NCBI RefSeq assembly: GCF_001425835.1
Contig: NZ_LMDP01000002.1
Coordinates: 1-64,000, forward strand
Source: Afipia sp. Root123D2
GTDB lineage: Bacteria; Pseudomonadota; Alphaproteobacteria; Rhizobiales; Xanthobacteraceae
DNA: 64,000 bases
Direction: 5' to 3'
In this document: positions 8,149 through 15,525 of the stretch, piece by piece
Layout: each line of letters opens with the position of its first letter
How positions within the stretch are numbered: the stretch's first letter is position 1
Program-made: the position numbers and the translations under genes
Notes under the pieces: model-generated
Database searches by the model: none
Told to the model about the DNA's origin: nothing
What the model saw: the letters and a program-made list of their open reading frames with translations, nothing else

Positions 8149-9318
8149 TCAGCGGGTCGGCTCAAGAATGGAAACGTAGTTGGCGACGGCCGCGCCACCC
8201 ATGTTGAAGATGCCGGCGAGCTTCGGATTCGCCAGTTGCATCCCCTCGGGCGCCTGCCCGGTGAGCTGCATCGCGCTCATCACATGCATCGACACGCCGG
8301 TGGCGCCAATCGGATGGCCCTTGGCCTTGAGGCCGCCGGACGGATTGACCGGCAGCTTGCCGCCGATCTGGGTCCAGCCTTCCTTGATCGCCCGCGCACC
8401 CTGCCCCTTCGGCGTCAGCCCCATCGCTTCGTACTCGATGAGTTCGGCGATGGTGAAGCAGTCATGGGTTTCAACGAAAGACAGATCGGAGAGCTTCAGG
8501 TCGGCCGCTTGCAGCGCGCGCGCCCACGCCACCGAGCAACCCTCGAAATCGATGATCTTGCGCTTCGACATCGGCAGAAAATCCTGCGCGTGCGCGGTGG
8601 CGCGGAACGAGACTGCCTTGCGCATGGTCTTTGCGGTTTCCGCATCCGCCAGAACCAGCGCGGCAGCGCCATCGGACACGAGCGAGCAATCGGTGCGCTT
8701 GAGCGGACCCGCGACGAACGGATTCTTCTCGCCTTCAGCGCGGCAATAGTCGTAACCGAGATCCTTGCGCATCTGCGCGTAAGGATTGGCGACGCCATTC
8801 TTGTGGTTCTTGGCGGCAATCATCGCCAGCGCGTCGGACTGGTCGCCGTAACGCTGGAAATACTGCTCGGCGATCTTGCCGAAGACGCCGGCGAAACCAC
8901 CCTTGGTCTCACCGTCTTCCGGCAGGTAGGACGCCCGCAGCAGATTGCGGCCGATCTCCGGCCCCGGCGTCCTCGTCATCTGCTCGACGCCGACCACCAG
9001 CACGACGCGAGCGTCGCCCGCCCGGATGGCCCTAAGCCCCTGCTGGACCGCGGCAGAACCGGTAGCGCAGGCGTTCTCGACGCGCGTCGCCGGCTTGAAG
9101 CGCAACGCCGGATCAGCCTGTAGAACAAGAGAGGCGGTAAAATCCTGCGGCGAGAAACCGGCGTTGAAATGGCCAAGGATGATTTCATCGACATCGCCTG
9201 GTGCAATGCCGGCATCGGCCAGCGCATCCGTCGCGACGCAGACGACCATATCTTCGACAGTCTGCGCGTCCATTTTTCCGAACGGGGTATGAGCCCAGCC
9301 GACGATGGATGCTGCCAT
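8149..9318 (-). CDS. Thiolase family protein (SCP2/acetyl-CoA acetyltransferase type)
   Basis: 389 residues of thiolase fold. The nucleophilic Cys84 sits in VENACATGSAA, a His in ETHDCFT (His285) and the second His in GHPIGATG (His335), the pattern of SCP2-type thiolases. The C-terminal CxG cysteine that acts as acid/base in degradative thiolases is not present: the end reads IFNMGGAAVANYV. It probably cleaves or condenses a 3-ketoacyl-CoA whose structure is unknown. The ATG at 9318 has a good AGGAGA ribosome binding site; a frame opening upstream at 9393 is not needed. It is in an operon with the ligase and a beta-hydroxyacid dehydrogenase. Confidence 0.88.
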   Translation of the reverse strand: MAASIVGWAHTPFGKMDAQTVEDMVVCVATDALADAGIAPGDVDEIILGHFNAGFSPQDFTASLVLQADPALRFKPATRVENACATGSAAVQQGLRAIRAGDARVVLVVGVEQMTRTPGPEIGRNLLRASYLPEDGETKGGFAGVFGKIAEQYFQRYGDQSDALAMIAAKNHKNGVANPYAQMRKDLGYDYCRAEGEKNPFVAGPLKRTDCSLVSDGAAALVLADAETAKTMRKAVSFRATAHAQDFLPMSKRKIIDFEGCSVAWARALQAADLKLSDLSFVETHDCFTIAELIEYEAMGLTPKGQGARAIKEGWTQIGGKLPVNPSGGLKAKGHPIGATGVSMHVMSAMQLTGQAPEGMQLANPKLAGIFNMGGAAVANYVSILEPTR

Positions 9319-9342
9319 GATAATCTCCTGCCTGATTGATGA

Positions 9343-9366
9343 GGCCGCGCGCGGGGTGGCGCGGCC
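9343..9366 (-). promoter_or_regulatory. Intercistronic hairpin upstream of thiolase
   Basis: Perfect 8-bp stem GGCCGCGC / GCGCGGCC with an 8-base loop in the 117-base gap between the dehydrogenase and thiolase genes. No T-run follows, so mRNA processing or stabilisation is more likely than termination. Confidence 0.4.
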
Positions 9367-9435
9367 AGAATTTCGCATCAGTTTAATCGCCACCGATGGG
9401 GCTTGTCCATCGGCCGCACACCCGGCAGCGGCCTG

Positions 9436-10338
9436 CTATTTGGCCTCAATCGCCGATGCCAGAAAGCGATAGATCGCGGTGTGGTCGGCGTCCTTGTCGA
9501 GCTGTTCGCGCGCTTCTTCCCACAATGACGCAATAGTTTCGACATTGGAATCGTCGAGCCCCACGCGCTTCGACAGGTCGGCGGCTATCCGCAGATCCTT
9601 CGCCATCAGCGCCAGCGAGAAACCGGACGCGAAACTCTCCGAGATCACGAACTGCTTCATCTTGACGTCGGTCGAATTGTTCTTGCCGGTCGAAGCGTTG
9701 AGCACATCGATGATCGTGTCTGGTTGCAGTCCGAAGCGGCGACCGACCAGCAACGCCTCGCACGCCGCCACCAATCCGGCGGCCGAGACATAGTTGTTCA
9801 GTGCCTTCATTGCGTGACCCGATCCGAGCGGCCCGGTGGCGAATACCGATTTTGCCATCGCCATCAGCAACGGGCGCGCACGTTCGACATTGGCCTCCTC
9901 GCCGCCCGCCATGATCGACAGCGTTCCGTCGATGGCCCGCTTGACGCCGCCGGAGACCGGCGCGTCGACCAGCGCGATGCCTTTCGCCACCAGCGCCGTG
10001 CCAAGCTCCTGCGTGTCGAACGGCACCGACGAACTCATGTCGATAATCAGTGCGTCCTTACCCAGCACATCGGCGATGCCTTCACTGCCGAGAATGGCCT
10101 CGCGCACCACCTGACTGTTCGGCAGCATCGTGATCGCCACCGATACGCCCGTCGCAGCTTCCCGGGCGGTCGCGAAAGCCTTGCCGCCAGCGGCCGCGAA
10201 AACCTCCCGCGCCGCCGCGGACGGATCGGCGCCGCGCACGTCGTAACCGGCTTGCAGGCAACGCTTCGCCATCGGCACACCCATCATGCCGAGGCCGACA
10301 AAGGCAATCGCCGACGGCAGCGTGACAGGCTTAGTCAA
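9436..10338 (-). CDS. NAD(P)-dependent beta-hydroxyacid dehydrogenase (3-hydroxyisobutyrate dehydrogenase family)
   Basis: 300 residues. The N-terminal Rossmann motif is AFVGLGMMG (residues 11-19), the substrate motif DAPVSGG lies near 126, and the catalytic Lys is in GSGHAMKALNN near 175, with the all-alpha C-terminal domain following. Relatives reduce or oxidise 3-hydroxyisobutyrate, tartronate semialdehyde or L-threonate. The only plausible start is TTG at 10338, inside the last codons of the carboxymuconolactone-decarboxylase-like gene (8-base overlap), so translation is probably coupled. Gene context (thiolase, MaoC, RraA) fits breakdown of a branched or hydroxylated acid, but the substrate is unknown. 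Confidence 0.88.
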   Translation of the reverse strand: MTKPVTLPSAIAFVGLGMMGVPMAKRCLQAGYDVRGADPSAAAREVFAAAGGKAFATAREAATGVSVAITMLPNSQVVREAILGSEGIADVLGKDALIIDMSSSVPFDTQELGTALVAKGIALVDAPVSGGVKRAIDGTLSIMAGGEEANVERARPLLMAMAKSVFATGPLGSGHAMKALNNYVSAAGLVAACEALLVGRRFGLQPDTIIDVLNASTGKNNSTDVKMKQFVISESFASGFSLALMAKDLRIAADLSKRVGLDDSNVETIASLWEEAREQLDKDADHTAIYRFLASAIEAK

Positions 10339-10726
10339 TGCCCATGTCCTTGAAGACTTCGCGCGCGAGGCGGAAGCTGTCGATGCCTGCCGGGATGCCG
10401 CAATAGCACGCGATCTGCAGCAAGATTTCCTTGATCTCGTCCTTGGTCAGGCCGTTCTGGATCGCACCTCGGATATGCAGCTTCAGTTCGTTCGGACGAT
10501 TGAGCGCGGCGATCATGCCGAGGTTGAGAATGCTGCGGCTGCGGCGATCGAGGCCCGGCCGGTTCCAGATCTCATCCCAGCAATATTCTGTGCTGAGCTG
10601 CTGCATCGCCCAGTTGAAATCGTCGGCGCTTGCCAGCGATTTCTCGACATACTCCTTGCCGAGGACCGCGGTGCGGGTTTTTAGACCGCGTTCAAATTTT
10701 TCCGAGCGCGGGCGATTTGCGGACAT
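10331..10726 (-). CDS. Carboxymuconolactone decarboxylase family protein
   Basis: 131 residues, the length of 4-carboxymuconolactone decarboxylase (PcaC). The family core is present: LDRRSRSILNLGMIAALNRPNELKLHIRGA in the middle, followed by GLTKDEIKEILLQIACYCGIPAGID. It may decarboxylate a ring-cleavage lactone or act as an alkylhydroperoxidase-type redox protein; the AhpD Cys-x-x-Cys motif is absent, which favours the first. The ATG at 10726 has a GGAG site about ten bases upstream; a longer frame from 10780 is less likely. It lies in the operon MaoC-MaoC-this gene-dehydrogenase-thiolase-ligase. Confidence 0.87.
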   Translation of the reverse strand: MSANRPRSEKFERGLKTRTAVLGKEYVEKSLASADDFNWAMQQLSTEYCWDEIWNRPGLDRRSRSILNLGMIAALNRPNELKLHIRGAIQNGLTKDEIKEILLQIACYCGIPAGIDSFRLAREVFKDMGID

Positions 10727-10845
10727 GCGACGACTCCATTTTTTGTTTGCTGCCCGGGTCGGACAGACTTGATTGCACACGCCACATCACCGCGCATCGC
10801 GGCGAACGGTTCTGATGCTTCACCTTTATGCCGCATGGCCCCCTG

Positions 10846-11295
10846 CTATGCCAGCTTTGCAACAGGCGGAAATTCAACCATGGCCTCGCCGGTCGCAACC
10901 TTCTCGTCATTCTGATTGCGCACCAGCACGTCGATCAGCACCCACCGCGAATGGGCCGTGATTTGCGTGGCCTTGATGATGCCGACCGGCTGGATGGTAT
11001 CGCCGGGCCTGACCGGCTTAACCCAGCGCGTTTCGAGACGGCGATGGATAGCTCCGGCTGGATAGGCCCAATCGGTGATCATGCGGGTGATCAGGCCGAA
11101 ATTATTCATGCCGTGCATGATGATGCCGCCGAAATTCGTCTTGCCAAAATTCCCCTTCATGTAGTCGTCGTCGAGATGCAGCGGGTTGTAATCGAGCGAG
11201 CCGTCGCAAAACAGCCGGATCGATTCTCGCGTGACCTGTAACTGCGGACCCTCGATCGTGTCACCCGCAACCAGCTTTTCAAACGTCGCCGCCAT
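10846..11295 (-). CDS. MaoC family dehydratase (hot-dog fold)
   Basis: 149 residues of a single hot-dog domain. The hydratase-2 type motif is partly present: FCDGSLDYNPLHLDDDYMK, with the following GGIIMHGMNNFGLI helix. R-specific enoyl-CoA hydratases add water to trans-2-enoyl-CoA using an Asp/His pair; here Asp and His fall in LDYNPLH. It starts 19 bases after the stop of the companion hot-dog gene and probably forms a heterodimer with it, as in other two-gene MaoC hydratases. Substrate unknown. Confidence 0.85.
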   Translation of the reverse strand: MAATFEKLVAGDTIEGPQLQVTRESIRLFCDGSLDYNPLHLDDDYMKGNFGKTNFGGIIMHGMNNFGLITRMITDWAYPAGAIHRRLETRWVKPVRPGDTIQPVGIIKATQITAHSRWVLIDVLVRNQNDEKVATGEAMVEFPPVAKLA

Positions 11296-11313
11296 ATGAT
11301 CGCTCCCCGCGCG

Positions 11314-11802
11314 TTACATCGGCCGGATGGTCTGGCCGCGGCCGGAACAGATAACTTCGCCATGCTGGTTGAAAAACACGTTGTCATGAACCACGAACAG
11401 CCGTTCGCGCTTGATGAATTTGTCAAGCGCACGCGCCTGCAGCGTGATGGTATCGCCGGGGCGCGCTGGGATATTGTAGCTCCACGACTGACCGGCGTTC
11501 ACCGTTCCCGGCGTGCGCATCCAGTCATCGGCCGGCGTACATGCGAACATCAGCAGGATATGGATCGACGGCGGCGCGATCAGCCCGCCATAAGGCGTGG
11601 TTCTCGCATAAGTCTCGTCGAAATAAAGCGGATGGTTCTCGCCAACGGACCGGCAGTAAAGCTGGATCGCTTCCCTGGTCAGAACGTACGGAATTGTCTT
11701 GCGCGGCTCGCCGGGAACAATGTCGTCCCAGACCTTCCTCAGTTCCGCATCTTTCCAGAAATCGGTTTCGAAGCTGGTTTGCGAACTGGAACGTTCCGCC
11801 AT
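11314..11802 (-). CDS. MaoC-like N-terminal hot-dog domain protein (FAS1-type dehydratase partner)
   Basis: 162 residues. It contains the variant hot-dog motif YCRSVGENHPLYFDETYAR with the helix GGLIAPPSIHILLMF. It resembles the MaoC_dehydrat_N half that lacks the full catalytic dyad and partners with a second, active MaoC protein. The active partner is probably the gene just downstream (10846-11295). The first gene of the (-) operon running down to 6604; a strong terminator-like hairpin (11898-11924) separates it from the RraA gene upstream, so its promoter probably lies in 11803-11897, where ATGCGAA-CC-TTCGCAT (11869-11884) is a possible operator. Confidence 0.82.
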   Translation of the reverse strand: MAERSSSQTSFETDFWKDAELRKVWDDIVPGEPRKTIPYVLTREAIQLYCRSVGENHPLYFDETYARTTPYGGLIAPPSIHILLMFACTPADDWMRTPGTVNAGQSWSYNIPARPGDTITLQARALDKFIKRERLFVVHDNVFFNQHGEVICSGRGQTIRPM

Positions 11803-11868
11803 TCATCTACTCCCGACTAGCTGTCCGGCGAGAATGTTAGTTTCGATTGATCCCTCTTGGCAATGCGA

Positions 11869-11884
11869 ATGCGAACCTTCGCAT
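11869..11884. promoter_or_regulatory. Inverted repeat upstream of MaoC operon
   Basis: ATGCGAA and TTCGCAT separated by two bases, 67 bases upstream of the first MaoC start on the minus strand. The symmetry and position suit a regulator operator; no regulator can be assigned. Confidence 0.35.
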
Positions 11885-11897
11885 GCCGCGAATGCAA

Positions 11898-11924
11898 CGT
11901 CAGGGCATTGGGAGTGCCCTGACG
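11898..11924 (-). terminator. Terminator-like hairpin after RraA gene
   Basis: Perfect 10-bp stem CGTCAGGGCA / TGCCCTGACG with a 7-base loop, beginning ten bases past the RraA stop on the minus strand. Only a short T-containing tail (TTGCATTC) follows. It isolates RraA from the MaoC operon. Confidence 0.65.
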
Positions 11925-11933
11925 GTACCGACG

Positions 11934-12638
11934 TTATTTCTTTGACCAGGCCTGGTAGCGCGCCTTGGCTTCATCGTTCGGTGGATAAAGGCCCGGCAGC
12001 GGAACGCCGCGCTCGACCTCGCTCATGATCCAGGCCTCGAGCTTTTCCTGCTCTGCGCACAGACCGGCAACCTCCTCGACAAAAGCTTTCGGAATGACAA
12101 CCGCACCATCGGCATCGACCACGATCAGGTCGTCGGGGAACACCGCAACGCCGCCGCATCCGATCGGCTCGCCCCAGTTGACGAAGGTCAGACCAGCGAC
12201 CGACGGCGGCGCGGCAGCGCCGTCGCACCAGACCGGCAGACCGGTATCGAGAACGCCTGCGAGGTCACGCATCACGCCATCGGTGACGAGAGCTGCGACG
12301 CCGCGCTTCTGCATCCGCGCACAGAGGATGTCACCGAAAATTCCCGCATCGGTCACGCCCATCGCATCGACCACCGCGATACATCCTTCGGGCATCGCCT
12401 CGATTGCGGCCCGGGTCGAGATCGGCGACGCCCACGAGGCAGGGGTTGCGAGATCCTCTCGCGCGGGCACGAAGCGCAGGGTGAAGGCGCGGCCGACGAT
12501 CCGCGGCTGGCCGGGCTTCAGGGGCTTGGTGCCGCGCAGCCATACGTTTCGCAGTCCCTTTTTCAGGAGCACGGTCGTGATCGTTGCCGTCGTGATTGTC
12601 TTGAGGAGCGCGAAAATGTCTTTGTCGGTCTGGGCCAT
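11934..12638 (-). CDS. RraA family protein (4-hydroxy-4-methyl-2-oxoglutarate aldolase-like)
   Basis: 234 residues of the RraA/HMG-aldolase family. The signature GDILCARMQKRGVAALVTDG followed by VMRD covers residues 102-125 with the metal- and substrate-binding Gly102, Asp103, Arg124 and Asp125 positions kept. Longer than the RNase E inhibitor RraA (about 160), and of the length of aldolase-type homologues that split 4-hydroxy-4-methyl-2-oxoglutarate or oxaloacetate in aromatic-acid pathways; the aldolase role is therefore more likely. The ATG at 12638 has an AGGAAAG site. It is divergent from a LysR gene that probably controls it. Confidence 0.85.
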   Translation of the reverse strand: MAQTDKDIFALLKTITTATITTVLLKKGLRNVWLRGTKPLKPGQPRIVGRAFTLRFVPAREDLATPASWASPISTRAAIEAMPEGCIAVVDAMGVTDAGIFGDILCARMQKRGVAALVTDGVMRDLAGVLDTGLPVWCDGAAAPPSVAGLTFVNWGEPIGCGGVAVFPDDLIVVDADGAVVIPKAFVEEVAGLCAEQEKLEAWIMSEVERGVPLPGLYPPNDEAKARYQAWSKK

Positions 12639-12767
12639 CTCGGAGTCTTTCCTGGGTCGAGGCGCGAAGGATGGTTATGCCGTCGCAATGAGCGAAACAT
12701 CAACACCGATGTCTGTAAGCCGGAAAACCGCCCCGTCAAAACCGAAAATGGACGGACGGAGGACAAA

Positions 12768-12808
12768 ACAAAATATGGATTATTATATTTTCCAAAGTTA
12801 TATTTTGT
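12768..12808. promoter_or_regulatory. Candidate LysR operator/promoter between RraA and LysR genes
   Basis: A strikingly AT-rich patch with a perfect 9-bp inverted repeat, ACAAAATAT (12768-12776) and ATATTTTGT (12800-12808), 23 bases apart, plus the direct repeat TTATATTTT (12783-12791 and 12798-12806). It ends four bases before the LysR ATG. This suits an autoregulatory LysR site with a promoter for the divergent RraA gene. Confidence 0.55.
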
Positions 12809-12812
12809 ATCG

Positions 12813-13775
12813 ATGGATACCAACTTCCTGAAGACGTTTCTGGTCGTCGTCGAGCACGGGTCGCTGGCCGAAGCCGCGCGCCGGCTTGGCCTGACCCCTG
12901 CAGCCGTTGCCCAACGCATCAAGGCGCTGGAGAGCGAGATCGGCACCGCGCTGTTGACGCGTGTCGGACAAACAGTCCGGCCGACAATCGCCGGCCAAGC
13001 CATCCTGAGCCGGGCGCAGGACATGATCCGGAATGTCCGCGATCTCTGCGCGCTTGCGACCGACAAGGAGGTCGCCGGCGAATTGCGCCTCGGTGTCATC
13101 ACGACAGCCACCACCAGCATGCTGCCCGACGTCCTGTCGCGAATGGTCGATCGCTATCCCCGGCTTGAAATCTACGTAAAACCTGGCACCTCGGTCGAAC
13201 TCTACCAGAGCGTGCTCGACGCTGATATCGACGCCGCCCTGATGGTCGAACCACCAATGACCATTCCGAAAGCGCTGGAATGGCAGACGCTACGCCATGA
13301 ACGGATGATCCTGATCGCGCCGGTGGCGATGGCGAAACGCGATCCGCTCGATCTGCTCAGGAATGAACCGTTCATTCGCTACGATCGCAATCACTGGGGT
13401 GGCCGTCTGGCGGATACCTGTCTTCAGCAACTCGGCATCCGTCCGCTGGAGCGTTTCGAGCTCGATTCACTGAGCGGAATTACCGTGCTGGTGAGTCGCG
13501 GCCTCGGCGTTTCGCTGATTCCGGACTGGGCACCGCCATGGCCGGAAGGACTCTCGCTGGCCAGGATCGATATCCCGGACAGCAAGATCGCCCGGCACAT
13601 CGGCCTGCTCTGGCCACGCAGCTCCGTGCGCGTCAAACTGGTTCAGGCATTTCTGGAAGAACTAAAGAAAACCGAAAACATCGACGGGCGCACCGTCAAG
13701 CCGAGTGGGAAAACATCCGGCGGCCGGGGACGTCGAGCTTCGCAGCCAGAATCTGCCCGGTCTCGGACTCGGTGA
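12813..13775 (+). CDS. LysR family transcriptional regulator
   Basis: 320 residues. The N-terminal winged helix-turn-helix (residues 1-60) has the classical pattern FLVVVEHGSLAEAARRLGLT then AAVAQRIKALE, followed by the two-lobed effector-binding domain (about 90-290). It is read divergently from the RraA-like aldolase gene across 174 bases containing a 9-bp inverted repeat, so autoregulation and control of RraA are likely. Its last 80 bases overlap the 3' end of the SMP-30 gene on the other strand; the basic, low-complexity tail after about residue 295 (GRGRRAS...ARSRTR) lies in that overlap. Confidence 0.92.
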   Translation: MDTNFLKTFLVVVEHGSLAEAARRLGLTPAAVAQRIKALESEIGTALLTRVGQTVRPTIAGQAILSRAQDMIRNVRDLCALATDKEVAGELRLGVITTATTSMLPDVLSRMVDRYPRLEIYVKPGTSVELYQSVLDADIDAALMVEPPMTIPKALEWQTLRHERMILIAPVAMAKRDPLDLLRNEPFIRYDRNHWGGRLADTCLQQLGIRPLERFELDSLSGITVLVSRGLGVSLIPDWAPPWPEGLSLARIDIPDSKIARHIGLLWPRSSVRVKLVQAFLEELKKTENIDGRTVKPSGKTSGGRGRRASQPESARSRTR

Positions 13776-14616
13776 TATAGAGCGTCCGCCGATCCGCGCC
13801 GCCATAGGCAACATTCGTCGTCAGCGGACCGGCACAGGAGCGGATGCGCGCAATCGGCTCACCCATCGGGTTGAACAGCCAGACCGAACCGAGCCCGAGA
13901 TGTGCGACGGCAAGATTGCCAGCCTCGTCGATCGCCAGCCCATCCGGCCCGCCGCCGCCGGACAGCCGAATGAAAGCGCCGACCTTGAAGGCCTTGCCAT
14001 TGGCCATCATCGGCACGCGCCAGACGGCGTTGTCGCGCGTCACATTGACGAACACCGCGCTGTCGTCGAGGTTCAGCACAAGCCCATTCGGACTGGGAAT
14101 ACCCTGAAGCACGGCTTCGAGGCGTCCGTCTTTCGCAGACAAGCGATACAGCCGTCCGGTCGGATCATGCAGACCGGTCAAGCCTTGATCGGTGAAGTAA
14201 AGATCGCCGTTGTCGGCAAACACCAGATCGTTGACGCCCTTGAAGCGATCGAGTTCAGCGCGATCGAGGAACGGCGTGACCTTTCCGGACGCCGGATCGA
14301 GATTCATGATTCCGTGGCGATAATCCGCCACGAAGATGCGGCCGTCGCGATGAATCTTCAGCCCGTTCGGCTCGCCTTCATATTCAGCAACCAGATCGAA
14401 CTCACCGGCCGGAGACACCCGGAAGATCCGGCCCCACGGCACGTCCACAACATAGAGATTTCCAGCCTTGTCGAATGACGGTCCTTCGAGAAACGACCCT
14501 GTCGGCGCACCGTTGCGCTGAATGTCCACCCATCGTGAACGACCGCTGCTCACCCGATAACGATCCGGCAAACGCGCGAAAACCTCGGTCTTGATATCGG
14601 GCGGAACGGCAAACAT
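13696..14616 (-). CDS. SMP-30/gluconolactonase/LRE family protein
   Basis: 306 residues of six-bladed beta-propeller lactonase. Recognisable blade motifs are FLEGPSFDKAGNLYVVDVPWGRIFR near residues 33-57, FADNGDLYFTDQGL in the middle and PDGLAIDEAGNLAVAHLG near 225-245. Metal ligands of the family (an N-terminal Glu in EGP, then Asn and Asp) are consistent with the sequence. Enzymes of this family hydrolyse sugar-acid or related lactones in the cytoplasm. No signal peptide. GGAG lies nine bases before the ATG at 14616. Its 3' end overlaps the LysR gene on the opposite strand. Confidence 0.88.
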   Translation of the reverse strand: MFAVPPDIKTEVFARLPDRYRVSSGRSRWVDIQRNGAPTGSFLEGPSFDKAGNLYVVDVPWGRIFRVSPAGEFDLVAEYEGEPNGLKIHRDGRIFVADYRHGIMNLDPASGKVTPFLDRAELDRFKGVNDLVFADNGDLYFTDQGLTGLHDPTGRLYRLSAKDGRLEAVLQGIPSPNGLVLNLDDSAVFVNVTRDNAVWRVPMMANGKAFKVGAFIRLSGGGGPDGLAIDEAGNLAVAHLGLGSVWLFNPMGEPIARIRSCAGPLTTNVAYGGADRRTLYITESETGQILAAKLDVPGRRMFSHSA

Positions 14617-14931
14617 CGCTTACACTCCGGATCTCTGAATTTCGCCGCATCGCGTCATGCGCATAGCAACGCGCATCGGCGGACGGTGAGCCTGACGTGT
14701 GATGGAATGATCTTCAACGCCGGATGGCGTTGGCATGGCTGGCAGGATACGCGCAAAAAAAGGCGGCGGCTGTAATGCCGCTCTTGTTCATTCGATGAGC
14801 GCCAAGCTTTTTTATCAACGGCCATTCTGGCTTCTGTCTCGTCAGATTGATGCTTTTGCGGAAGAAAGAAAATATCACTATTTCTATCTTCCAACATTGA
14901 TTTTTATTTCGACGGCAGTCAGCTCCGCATC
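14617..14931. other. Intergenic region, 315 bases
   Basis: No gene with a credible product. It contains a compact hairpin, CAACGCC-GGAT-GGCGTTG (14715-14732), and an AT-rich part near 14810-14910. The promoter of the SMP-30 gene should lie in the left half. No terminator with a T-run follows the decarboxylase gene that ends at 14932. Confidence 0.45.
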
Positions 14932-15522
14932 TCAATCCGCCGTCAGACCGAGCGCAAGCCGCGTCCGCGCCCGTGCATAAGCGCCGTCGCGAACCGGAAT
15001 GACGCGCTGATATTCCTGCGTTGAAATCTTCACCACCGCAACGTGAGGTGAATCGGCAATCGAATGGGCACGAGCCGCCAGCCGGTCGACATCGGCCATG
15101 GTACGCACCGTCATTGCATCCGCGATCCCGCAGGCCTTCGCAACTGACGCGAGGTCGGTCCCGCTTGCGACGTGCGTTTTTTGCCGGCCGGTTTCGCCAT
15201 ACAGGCCGTTATCAAGCACAACGACAGTCAGGTTGCCGGGCAGCTGCTGCGCGATCGTCGCAAAGCTGCTCAATCCCATCAGCATCTCGCCGTCGCCGGT
15301 CACGACGATCACCGGCACATCCGGTTGCGCCAGCGCGAGGCCCAACCCCATCACGGCTGCACCGCCCATCGCGCCCCAGAGATAGAAATTGCGATCGTGA
15401 TCGCCCGCCGCAGCAACGTCGTAGGTGGCGCTACCAAGGCCCGTAATCACCAAAGCCCTGTCGCGCGGGGCCAAAAGCCGGGCCACCACCTCGCGCCGAT
15501 CCAAGCCGTTCTCATCCGCCAT
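14932..15522 (-). CDS. TPP-dependent decarboxylase, TPP-binding (beta) subunit; sulfopyruvate/phosphonopyruvate decarboxylase-like
   Basis: 196 residues forming only the C-terminal thiamine-diphosphate-binding domain. The cofactor motif runs GDGEMLMGL (Gly76-Asp77-Gly78) to LDNGLYGETG (Asn105), as in the beta subunit of sulfopyruvate decarboxylase (ComE) or the second half of phosphonopyruvate decarboxylase. The partner N-terminal domain is the gene immediately upstream, three bases away; together they equal one full enzyme. It would decarboxylate a 2-oxo acid in the cytoplasm. Which 2-oxo acid is unknown; no coenzyme M or phosphonate gene is nearby. Confidence 0.87.
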   Translation of the reverse strand: MADENGLDRREVVARLLAPRDRALVITGLGSATYDVAAAGDHDRNFYLWGAMGGAAVMGLGLALAQPDVPVIVVTGDGEMLMGLSSFATIAQQLPGNLTVVVLDNGLYGETGRQKTHVASGTDLASVAKACGIADAMTVRTMADVDRLAARAHSIADSPHVAVVKISTQEYQRVIPVRDGAYARARTRLALGLTAD

Positions 15523-15525
15523 GGC

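Noticed and set aside
7882-9123. A 413-codon rightward frame across ligase and thiolase
   Set aside because: Antisense to two well-supported genes and rich in Arg and His with no recognisable fold.
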